Below the pieces are notes generated by a model. It ran no database searches, was not told the DNA's origin, and saw nothing but the letters and a program-made list of their open reading frames with translations. From CAZKTS01 sp964555735 (lineage in GTDB: Bacteria; Actinomycetota; Acidimicrobiia; IMCC26256; PALSA-555): a stretch of DNA of 6,074 nt. Numbering within the stretch: the first letter of the stretch is position 1; the number at the start of each line of letters is the position of its first letter. The stretch is from the NCBI GenBank assembly GCA_964555735.1, contig CAZKTS010000231.1:1-6074 (forward strand), in the 5' to 3' direction. Position numbers and translations under genes: made by a program. Shown here piece after piece: positions 1 to 5,366 of this stretch.

Positions 1-253
1 CGGCAACTGCGCGATCACCGGCGGCTTCGTGTACCGCGGCACGCGGATCCCCGCCCTCTTCGGCGCGTACCTCTTCACCGACAACTGCAACGGCGCCATC
101 CGCGCGATCCAGCTCGGACCCGACGGCGCCGTCGTCGCCGACCGTGAGCTCGGCATCGAGGCGAACGGCGTCTCGTCGTTCGGTGTCGACGGCGCCGGGG
201 AGCTCTACGTCGTCTCGCAGCCCGACGGCGTGTACCGCGTGGACCCCGCATGA
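1..253 (+). CDS. PQQ-dependent sugar dehydrogenase-like protein, C-terminal part (5' end outside window)
   Basis: The reading frame is open from base 2 to the TGA at 251-253 and gives 83 residues, the last blade region of a glucose/sorbosone dehydrogenase (GSDH) beta-propeller. Seen: GNCAITGGFVYRG at the start, then GAYLFTDNCNG and GELYVVSQPDGVYRV near the end, all typical of the C-terminus of this family. The next gene's C-terminus aligns over the same stretch, with about 44 of 82 positions identical by eye, including both cysteines, so the two are paralogues. Characterised members are secreted or periplasmic and oxidise sugars with PQQ and calcium, but many actinobacterial members have no known substrate. 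The true start lies upstream of the window; the GTG at 29 is an internal valine. The gene ends in an ATGA overlap with the next, which implies co-transcription and probably translational coupling. Confidence 0.85.
   Translation, partial: GNCAITGGFVYRGTRIPALFGAYLFTDNCNGAIRAIQLGPDGAVVADRELGIEANGVSSFGVDGAGELYVVSQPDGVYRVDPA
250..253 (+). other. ATGA stop/start overlap between two GSDH paralogues
   Basis: The ATG at 250-252 opens the second propeller gene and the TGA at 251-253 closes the first. No purine-rich ribosome site of any strength precedes the ATG, which fits translation by terminating ribosomes that re-initiate. Confidence 0.85.
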
Positions 254-1449
254 GCCGGCGCGGTCCGAGCTCACGCGGGCGCGTGCGGCACGCGCTGCTC
301 GCGGCTGCCGTGGCGGCCGTCGGTGCCACCGGTGCGCTCGCGGGTGCTGCGGACGCGAGCGCGCCGACCGGGCACGTCTCCGTCGGCCTCGAGCCGGTGG
401 CGAGCGTCGAGGCGCCGACCGCGATGGCGACGCGCCGCGGGGACCCCACGCTCTACGTGACGGAGCAGGCGGGGCGGGTCGTGGCCGTGCGCGACGGACA
501 GATCGTCGGCGCGGTGCTCGACCTGCGCCGACGCGTGACCAGCGACGATGAGCAGGGGCTCTTGGGGATCACGTTCTCCCCCGACGGCTCGAACCTCTAC
601 GTGGACTTCACCGACCGCCAGGGCAACACGCGGATCGAGGAGTACGCGTTCACACCTGCGACCGACGGCGGCGGCCGGGCCGAGCCGACATCTCGCCGCC
701 TGCTGCTCCGGATCCGCCAGCCCCAGGCGAACCACAACGGCGGCCAGCTCGCCTTCGGCCCCGACGACTACCTCTACATCGGCACGGGCGACGGCGGGAA
801 CGCCGACGACGAGGGCGACGGTCACGCCGAGGACGGCAACGGCCAGTCGCTCGACACCCTGCTCGGCAAGATCCTCCGGATCGATCCCACCCCGGGCGCC
901 GACCGTCCGTACCGCGTGCCGGCCGACAACCCGTACGCCGGCGGCGGCGGTCGGCCCGAGATCTGGGCGTCGGGCCTGCGCAACCCGTGGCGCTTCTCGT
1001 TCGATCGCACCACCGGCGACCTCTGGATCGCCGACGTCGGCCAGAGCGCGTGGGAGGAGATCAACCACTCCCCTGCCGACGAGGGTGGTGGCCGCGGTGC
1101 CAACTACGGGTGGCCCGCGCGCGAGGGCGACCACGCCTTCCGAGACGTCGAGACCACGGGGCCGACGACGCCTCCACTCGTCGAGCTGTCGCATGACCGG
1201 GGCTTCTGCGCGATCACGGGGGGCTACGTGTACCGCGGGGAGGACGTGCCGGCACTCCAGGGCGCCTACGTGTTCAGTGACTACTGCGACGGCACGCTCC
1301 GCTGGGTCCGCGCCGAAGCCGGCGCAGTGACCGATCGGGGCTCGCTCGGCGTGTCGGCCGACTCCGTCGCGTCGCTGGGTGAGGACAGTCTCGGTGAGCT
1401 CTACGTCCTCTCGCAGTCCGACGGACTGCTCCGGGTGGTACCGGACTAG
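250..1449 (+). CDS. Secreted PQQ-dependent sugar dehydrogenase (GSDH) family protein
   Basis: This 399-residue protein has the usual length of the soluble glucose dehydrogenase/aldose sugar dehydrogenase family. The N-terminus looks like a signal peptide: arginine-rich residues 1-14, a hydrophobic Ala/Val/Gly stretch at about 15-33, and possible cleavage after ADA (34-36) or ASA (36-38). Beta-propeller motifs follow in family order: VTEQAGRV (70-77), EQGLLGITFSPD (101-112), NHNGGQLAFGPDDYLYIGTG (161-180), LLGKILRIDP (204-213), GLRNPWRFSFD (242-252), WIADVGQSAWEEIN (259-272), NYGWP (285-289) and FCAITGGYVYRG (319-330). By analogy with Acinetobacter soluble glucose dehydrogenase, His162 would be the catalytic base and Arg244-Asn245 would lie near PQQ. 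Cys320 and Cys346 are the only cysteines I see and could form a disulfide after export. The ATG overlaps the upstream stop (ATGA), with no strong Shine-Dalgarno, so translation is probably coupled. Substrate and real PQQ dependence are unknown; the family assignment is firm. Confidence 0.92.
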   Translation: MSRRGPSSRGRVRHALLAAAVAAVGATGALAGAADASAPTGHVSVGLEPVASVEAPTAMATRRGDPTLYVTEQAGRVVAVRDGQIVGAVLDLRRRVTSDDEQGLLGITFSPDGSNLYVDFTDRQGNTRIEEYAFTPATDGGGRAEPTSRRLLLRIRQPQANHNGGQLAFGPDDYLYIGTGDGGNADDEGDGHAEDGNGQSLDTLLGKILRIDPTPGADRPYRVPADNPYAGGGGRPEIWASGLRNPWRFSFDRTTGDLWIADVGQSAWEEINHSPADEGGGRGANYGWPAREGDHAFRDVETTGPTTPPLVELSHDRGFCAITGGYVYRGEDVPALQGAYVFSDYCDGTLRWVRAEAGAVTDRGSLGVSADSVASLGEDSLGELYVLSQSDGLLRVVPD

Positions 1450-1478
1450 GCGCCGGGTCGCCGACGAGCCGCCCCCCC
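1450..1478. other. Convergent 29-base gap between gene ends
   Basis: The rightward sugar dehydrogenase gene (stop 1447-1449) and the leftward esterase gene (stop at 1479-1481) end 29 bases apart. I see no strong hairpin followed by a T-run on either strand. Any termination here would have to be Rho-dependent or use structure inside the coding ends. Confidence 0.6.
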
Positions 1479-2951
1479 TCAGCGAGAACCGCGGGACGCG
1501 CCCACCGGGAGCGGCTCGCGCGCCTCGACACAGCCCGACGCAGTGAAGCGGAGCGTGCGGCGCTCGGTGTCGTAGGGCACCCACGCGCCGTCGGGAACGA
1601 TCGGGATCCCGGTCGCTGCGAACGAGCCCCACGCGCCGCGCCAGGCACGCCCGAGCGTCTCGGCGCGTCCGTCGGCACCGACGACTTCGCCCCAACCCTC
1701 GCGGTCGAAGGCATCGAACGTGAACGGGATGTCGACGCCGTGCGCCGCACCGAGCCCCGGCGCCTCCCAGTCGAACCGGTACACGAACGTCGGTGCCTGA
1801 CCACGTGCCGCGCGCGCGTCGGCGAGGGCGACGTTCGGGAGGCGCATCATCACCTCTGTCCGCGCGGCGTCCCACAGGGCTGCCGGTGACGGTGTCCCGT
1901 CGAGACGCGTGCGGAGGTCGGCGAGCAGGTCGAGCGGATCGACGTCCGGGCACAGACGGGCGATGCGCCGCACGAGCCGGTCTTCGTCGAGGTCGGCGGC
2001 GGTGGGATCGGGGAACAGCCGCAGCTCGTGACGGGTCGTGCCGACGACGAGGTCGATCGCGTCGGTACGTCCCAAGGCGACGGCCTCGCGGACGGTCGCG
2101 TCGCAGACGTCGTCGTCGAGGGTCGGCCCGTAGGGCATGAGGCCGATCGAAGCCACCAGGCCCATGGCCGTGGCGGCCTGGGCGTCGACGATCGCGGAAG
2201 CGGGAAGGCGACGCATCGCCGCGGTGTCGGGCGCGTCGAGCCCGAGCTGGGCCGCGACCGCAGCCGCCACGCTCGCGCCCTGCTCGGCGGTCAGCGTTCG
2301 CGGCTCGCCGCTCTGCGCGATCGCGCGCCGCGCGCCGCCCGAACCACCAGGTGATGCGAGCAGGTGCAGGATGGATCCCGCGCCGGCCGACTCGCCGACG
2401 AGCGTGATGCGGTCGGGGTCGCCACCGAACGCCGTCGCGTGCTCCCGCACCCACTCGACCGCGGCGCGCTGGTCACGCAAGCCGCAGTTCGCGTCGGCGT
2501 CGGGCAGCGCGAGGAAGCCCAGGGCACCCAGCCGGTACGCCACCGTCACGACCACGACGTCCTGCTCCGCGGCGAGGCGCGCGCCGTCGTAGACGGGTTG
2601 ACCGGGGCCTCCGCTCGTGTACGCCCCGCCGGGCAGCCACACGAGGACCGCCCGCCGCCCCGTCGTGCCCGGCGTCCACACGTTGAGGGTCAGGCAGTCC
2701 TCGTCGGTGTCCGCGAGCGCGAAGCCGGGCAACCGGGTCGGGAGTGCCGCGCCCTGCGGCGCGGCGGGGCCGAAGGTGTCGGCGTCGCGAACCCCGCGCC
2801 AGGGCACGACGGGCTCGGGTGCGCGCCACCGGCGCGCACCCGTGGGCGGCGCTGCGTAGGGGATCCCGAGGAAGCGATCGACCGAACCGCGATTGATCGG
2901 CACCCCCACGCGGCGCCCCGCGACCCGCCCCCCGGCGGTCTCGATCTCCAC
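1479..2951 (-). CDS. Type-B carboxylesterase (alpha/beta hydrolase)
   Basis: This 490-residue protein has the typical length of the carboxylesterase/para-nitrobenzyl esterase family, serine hydrolases that cleave carboxylic esters. Motifs run in the expected order: FLGIPYAAPPTGARRW (27-42), EDCLTLNVW (84-92, the second family signature), the oxyanion-hole loop PGGAY (107-111), and the nucleophile elbow GESAG (186-190) with Ser188. Glu309 in GTTRHELRLF and His404 in GAAHGVDIPFTF complete the triad. These positions are close to Ser189/Glu310/His399 of Bacillus subtilis p-nitrobenzyl esterase. There is no signal peptide, so it is probably cytoplasmic. The start is the GTG at 2951-2949, 5 bases after the SDR stop; it leaves a normal family N-terminus (MEIETAGGRVAG). 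A GGAG at 2964-2967 on this strand, inside the SDR 3' end, is a weak ribosome site, so coupling to the SDR gene is likely. The natural substrate cannot be deduced. Confidence 0.93.
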   Translation of the reverse strand: MEIETAGGRVAGRRVGVPINRGSVDRFLGIPYAAPPTGARRWRAPEPVVPWRGVRDADTFGPAAPQGAALPTRLPGFALADTDEDCLTLNVWTPGTTGRRAVLVWLPGGAYTSGGPGQPVYDGARLAAEQDVVVVTVAYRLGALGFLALPDADANCGLRDQRAAVEWVREHATAFGGDPDRITLVGESAGAGSILHLLASPGGSGGARRAIAQSGEPRTLTAEQGASVAAAVAAQLGLDAPDTAAMRRLPASAIVDAQAATAMGLVASIGLMPYGPTLDDDVCDATVREAVALGRTDAIDLVVGTTRHELRLFPDPTAADLDEDRLVRRIARLCPDVDPLDLLADLRTRLDGTPSPAALWDAARTEVMMRLPNVALADARAARGQAPTFVYRFDWEAPGLGAAHGVDIPFTFDAFDREGWGEVVGADGRAETLGRAWRGAWGSFAATGIPIVPDGAWVPYDTERRTLRFTASGCVEAREPLPVGASRGSR

Positions 2952-2956
2952 GCCGA

Positions 2957-3739
2957 CTAGTAGCTCCGCTTCGTGACCATCCCGGCGACCCGCCGACCGA
3001 TGCCCGCGGGCACGGTCGCACTGAACGCAGCGCTGACGACGTTGACCGCGCCCGGCACGCAGACCGCTCGCCCCCGGTCGAACGACTTGAGCGCGGTCGC
3101 GACGACCTCCTCGGGCGACTGCCAGAGGAACTCCGGCATGCTGGACACGTTGTCCATCGCGGCGCGCTCGTGGAACTGCGTGTGCGTGAAGCCCGGTGCG
3201 AGGACCATGGCCTTGACGCCGGTGCCGCGCAGCTCCTCGTGGATCGCGTTCGTGAAGCTGCTGACGTAGGCCTTGGTGGCGCCGTACGTCGCGCTCGCGG
3301 GCGTCGGCTGGTAGGCGCCGACCGAGGAGACGTTGATCACCCCGCCGTGACCGCGCGCCACCATCGGACCCAGCGCGGCGTGGGTGAGGCGGACCAGAGC
3401 GACGACGTTGAGCGCGATCTCCGCGACCTCGTTCGCGATCGGCAGCTCGTGGAACCGGCCGTTGGTCCCGAAGCCGGCGTTGTTGACGAGCAGCTCGATC
3501 GGCCGGTCCTCCTCGCCGAGTCGTGCCGCCACCGCGTCCACGCCGGCGTCGGTCTCGAGGTCGGCTGCCAGCACCTCGACGTCGGTCCCGTGCTCGCGCC
3601 CGATCGTCGCGGCGAGGTCGTCGAGCTTGGCCGTGTTGCGCGCGACCACGACGAGGTCCTGCCCGCGGCCCGCGAGCGCGAGCGCGAACGCCCGCCCGAT
3701 CCCCGTCGACGCGCCGGTCACCATCGCGGTCGTCGTCAT
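2957..3739 (-). CDS. SDR-family NAD(P)-dependent oxidoreductase (classical type)
   Basis: This 260-residue protein is a classical short-chain dehydrogenase/reductase, a Rossmann-fold enzyme that interconverts alcohols and carbonyls with NAD(P). Seen: the nucleotide-binding TGASTGIG (8-15), NNAG (86-89), and the catalytic tetrad Asn111, Ser139 (INVSSVGAY), Tyr152 and Lys156 (YGATK), followed by APG (181-183). The C-terminal part, with PGAVNVVSAAF near 229-239 and a basic end, resembles the DltE/COG0300 group. Arg34 after the second strand (VVVARN) could favour NADPH, which is only an inference. The start is the ATG at 3739-3737, four codons before the first beta strand. The frame stays open for about 800 bases upstream, but that part is low-complexity translation and overlaps the regulator gene on the other strand. 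No good ribosome site precedes the ATG, while a TAGGCT hexamer lies 7 bases ahead, which suggests a leaderless transcript. It is the first gene of a unit with the esterase. Confidence 0.93.
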   Translation of the reverse strand: MTTTAMVTGASTGIGRAFALALAGRGQDLVVVARNTAKLDDLAATIGREHGTDVEVLAADLETDAGVDAVAARLGEEDRPIELLVNNAGFGTNGRFHELPIANEVAEIALNVVALVRLTHAALGPMVARGHGGVINVSSVGAYQPTPASATYGATKAYVSSFTNAIHEELRGTGVKAMVLAPGFTHTQFHERAAMDNVSSMPEFLWQSPEEVVATALKSFDRGRAVCVPGAVNVVSAAFSATVPAGIGRRVAGMVTKRSY

Positions 3740-3746
3740 GGCGACG

Positions 3747-3752
3747 AGCCTA
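3747..3752 (-). promoter_or_regulatory. Candidate -10 for leaderless SDR transcript
   Basis: Read leftward, TAGGCT fits the actinobacterial TANNNT -10 hexamer and ends 7 bases before the SDR ATG. Transcription would start at about the A of the start codon. No -35 is visible upstream, which is common for such promoters. The lack of a Shine-Dalgarno supports the idea. Confidence 0.4.
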
Positions 3753-3836
3753 CGGACCGGCGCGGCGGGCGGCGCCGGACTCGCCCGTCCGACGCCCTGC
3801 CCGCGACCCGCCCGGACCTCCTGGGGCCGTGCGCCT

Positions 3837-3881
3837 GACCCGTCCCGCCCTGGGCGTAGGGGCTGGGCCCCACGACGGGTC
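3837..3881. repeat. Perfect 8-base inverted repeat with nested hairpin
   Basis: GACCCGTC (3837-3844) and its exact reverse complement GACGGGTC (3874-3881) flank 29 bases that themselves contain GGGGC-TGG-GCCCC (3859-3871) and GCCC-T-GGGC (3847-3855). No T-run follows on either side, so it is not a standard intrinsic terminator. It could be an operator pair, a structured leader if the distal SDR promoter is used, or chance in GC-rich DNA. Confidence 0.4.
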
Positions 3882-3937
3882 GACTCCACGGGGAGGACCA
3901 CCCACGCGACCGACTTCTCGGACGTCGGGGTATCGGA

Positions 3938-3967
3938 ATCGTACGGGGCCCGAGCCGGCGGGGTCAA
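3938..3967 (-). promoter_or_regulatory. Candidate distal promoter toward SDR-esterase
   Basis: Read leftward, TTGACC (3967-3962) is followed after 18 bases by TACGAT (3943-3938), close to the -35 and -10 consensus of a housekeeping sigma factor. Initiation near 3931 would give a leader of about 190 bases before the SDR ATG, with the inverted repeat at 3837-3881 inside it. The -10 overlaps the small palindrome CGTACG (3940-3945). Confidence 0.45.
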
Positions 3968-3985
3968 CGCCCGGGCGGGGCGTGT

Positions 3986-3991
3986 TACCTT
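3986..3991 (+). promoter_or_regulatory. Candidate -10 for first TetR gene
   Basis: TACCTT matches TANNNT and would start transcription near 3998, giving a leader of about 33 bases that contains the GGAGG ribosome site. The expected -35 position, about 17 bases upstream, overlaps the TTGACC of the opposing promoter but does not match the consensus in this direction. An 8-base palindrome, CCCGCGGG (3992-3999), follows directly and is a possible operator. Confidence 0.35.
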
Positions 3992-4020
3992 CCCGCGGGG
4001 CACGGCAGGACGAACCGGCT

Positions 4021-4025
4021 GGAGG
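4021..4025 (+). promoter_or_regulatory. Ribosome binding site GGAGG for first TetR gene
   Basis: GGAGG lies 5 bases before the GTG at 4031-4033 and fixes that start. It is the strongest Shine-Dalgarno in the window. Confidence 0.75.
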
Positions 4026-4030
4026 CATCG

Positions 4031-4633
4031 GTGGCGAGCTCGGCCCCGACGACGACCACGGACAGCACCGCCCGTCCCGGTCGACCCCGCGACGCCGCCA
4101 TCGACGACGCGATCGTCGACGCCTCCCGGGACCTCGTGCTCGAGCACGGCATCAGCGGCTACTCGCTCCACGAGGTCGCCCGCCGCGCCGGCGTCCCGAA
4201 GTCGACGGTCTATCGCCGCTGGGGCTCGAAGCAGCGCCTGCTCCTCAGCACGCTCGACGACCTCCAGGTCGGCGAGGACCCACCGCCGGACACCGGCAGC
4301 CTTCGGGACGACCTCATCGCGCTCGTCCGCCGACGCTTCGACGCCCTCGTCGCGGGCGACCGGGCGCTCATCCGCATCGGCGTCGAGGCGGCCGGCGATC
4401 CCGACCTCGCGGCGGCCGTCGCCGAGATCCTCGCCCGTCGGCGCCGCGCGATGTACCCCGTGCTCGAGCGGGCCGTCGAGCGCGGGGAGCTCGCCGCGTC
4501 CACGGACTTCGACGATGCCCTCGACCTCGTCCTTGGCGCGGTCTGGGGCCGGATCATGACGCACCGGCCGGTCGAAGCCGATGCCGCCGAGGTCATCGTC
4601 GACCGCGCGCTCGGCGGGCTCGCGAGCCGCTGA
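4031..4633 (+). CDS. TetR/AcrR-family transcriptional regulator (first of array)
   Basis: This 200-residue protein has normal TetR length. A flexible Thr/Ser-rich start leads to the basic arm GRPR (17-20), common in actinobacterial TetR proteins. The three-helix DNA-binding domain follows, with the helix-turn-helix at 44-64 and the turn and recognition helix reading AGVPKSTVYRRWGSKQRLL (53-71). The ligand/dimer domain begins with DTGSLRDDLIALV (87-99) and includes LERAVERGEL (145-154). Such proteins usually bind a palindrome as dimers and repress until a small molecule binds. The GTG start is set by GGAGG 5 bases upstream. The gene is divergent from the SDR-esterase unit, so it is the first candidate for controlling it and itself; this is inferred from position. 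The ligand is unknown. The third regulator gene in the array is a close paralogue. Confidence 0.93.
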   Translation: MASSAPTTTTDSTARPGRPRDAAIDDAIVDASRDLVLEHGISGYSLHEVARRAGVPKSTVYRRWGSKQRLLLSTLDDLQVGEDPPPDTGSLRDDLIALVRRRFDALVAGDRALIRIGVEAAGDPDLAAAVAEILARRRRAMYPVLERAVERGELAASTDFDDALDLVLGAVWGRIMTHRPVEADAAEVIVDRALGGLASR

Positions 4634-4753
4634 CCCACCCCTCGCAGGACCGACCTCTTCGCCGGAGCGCCCGCGTCCGCACCGCGGTCATCGCGCTACT
4701 CTGCGCGCGTCAGCGGCCATCGTCGCCGACACACGAAACACGCGAGGGCGGAC
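4634..4753 (+). promoter_or_regulatory. 120-base spacer with candidate promoter for second TetR gene
   Basis: TACTCT (4697-4702) fits a TANNNT -10 and is flanked exactly by the inverted arms CGCGC (4692-4696) and GCGCG (4703-4707), a layout that would suit a repressor site over the promoter. Initiation near 4709 would give a leader of about 45 bases. No convincing -35 and no terminator for the preceding gene are visible. Confidence 0.35.
4744..4750 (+). promoter_or_regulatory. Ribosome binding site for second TetR gene
   Basis: GAGGGCG lies just upstream of the GTG at 4754-4756, with GAGG 6 bases from the start codon, and supports that start. Confidence 0.55.
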
Positions 4754-5332
4754 GTGAGCGAGACCGACGATCCCGGTGACCAAGCGGTCGACGACGTCGT
4801 CGTCGACGCCACGATGGACCTGCTGGTGGCACGAGGTTTCGGGCGGTTCTCGCTGCGCGACGTGGCCGAGCGCGCGGGCATCGAGCACGCCGACCTCGTG
4901 CGCGCGGGTGACTCACTCTCCGATCTCGTCACCCTCGCGGTGACCCGACGGCTCGGGGCGCCGCGTGCGAGCGCCGACACCGGGTCGTTCCGGGGCGATC
5001 TCATCGCCATCCTCACGACGATCATCGACCGCGTGCAGTCCGATCCGGCCGTCCTCAACCGCGCCATCGCGGCGTTCAGCCACCCGGACTTCCGGCGCGG
5101 CGCGGTCGACGAGACGCGCCTCCGGCTCGAGGTGCACCGGCCCGCGTTCGAGCGCGCCGTCGCGCGCGGCGAGCTCGATCCCGACTACGACCTCCAGCAC
5201 TGCTTCGAGCTGCTCCTCGCGACCCCGTCGCTGCGCTGGCTCGAGGGCCGCGCGGTCGATCCGGCGGACGCCCCGCACTTCGTCGACCTCGTGCTCACCG
5301 GCTTCGCGTCGGGCGCCGCGCCGCCTCGCTAG
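4754..5332 (+). CDS. TetR-like regulator with degenerate helix-turn-helix
   Basis: This 192-residue protein aligns along its length with its neighbours. FSLRDVAERAG (32-42) matches the first helix of the motif, DTGSFRGDLIAIL (75-87) opens the ligand domain, and FERAVARGEL (132-141) matches the later conserved block. The DNA-reading part differs: where the neighbours have VPKSTVYRRWG, this protein reads IEHADLVRAGD (43-53), losing the Lys, Thr-Val-Tyr and Arg-Arg-Trp positions. The basic GRPR arm is also absent and the N-terminus is acidic (MSETDDPGDQ). The frame is intact with normal codon use, so it is not a decaying pseudogene on its face. It may bind another site, act as a partner subunit lacking DNA contact, or have lost DNA binding. 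The GTG start has GAGG 6 bases upstream. The next gene follows after 34 bases. Confidence 0.82.
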   Translation: MSETDDPGDQAVDDVVVDATMDLLVARGFGRFSLRDVAERAGIEHADLVRAGDSLSDLVTLAVTRRLGAPRASADTGSFRGDLIAILTTIIDRVQSDPAVLNRAIAAFSHPDFRRGAVDETRLRLEVHRPAFERAVARGELDPDYDLQHCFELLLATPSLRWLEGRAVDPADAPHFVDLVLTGFASGAAPPR

Positions 5333-5353
5333 GCGTGGCGCCCGGCCTGCGGG

Positions 5354-5359
5354 TACCGT
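5354..5359 (+). promoter_or_regulatory. Candidate -10 for leaderless third TetR transcript
   Basis: TACCGT fits TANNNT and ends 7 bases before the GTG at 5367, the same spacing as TAGGCT before the SDR gene. No Shine-Dalgarno is visible before this GTG. A leaderless transcript starting at or near the GTG is plausible. Confidence 0.4.
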
Positions 5360-5366
5360 CGCCGGC

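Larger units (their letters stand above)
3740..4030. promoter_or_regulatory. Divergent intergenic control region
   Basis: These 291 bases separate the leftward SDR-esterase unit from the rightward TetR array. I see no credible gene: the reading frames through it are low-complexity shadows rich in Arg, Pro and Gly. It is the least GC-rich stretch nearby around 3900-3990, where candidate promoters for both directions sit, and it holds an 8-base perfect inverted repeat at 3837-3881. A TetR gene divergent from the genes it represses, with operators in the shared gap, is the common arrangement for this family. Confidence 0.6.

Noticed and set aside
1441..1456. CCGG...CCGG hairpin at the end of the sugar dehydrogenase gene as a terminator
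   Set aside because: The stem is only 4 bases and has no T-run; such matches are frequent in this composition.
271..2454. 727-codon open frame on the minus strand
   Set aside because: It lies across the sugar dehydrogenase gene and the 3' half of the esterase gene, is rich in Arg/Ala/Gly with no recognisable motif, and exists because GC-rich DNA has few stop codons.
2364..2960. 198-codon plus-strand frame opposite the esterase N-terminus
   Set aside because: The esterase motifs on the other strand account for this DNA; the frame itself has no recognisable motif.
3750..4028. 92-codon minus-strand frame in the divergent gap
   Set aside because: Gly/Pro/Arg-rich with no motif and no ribosome site, and it would cover the promoter candidates.
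3740..4564. N-terminal extension of the SDR frame up to 4564
   Set aside because: The frame is open, but the extension is opposite the first TetR gene and low in complexity; the Rossmann domain starts right after the ATG at 3739.
3384..4779. Long rightward frames (3384-4559 and 3523-4779) across the SDR and first TetR genes
   Set aside because: They are Arg/Pro/Ser-rich translations in the wrong frame of well-supported genes.
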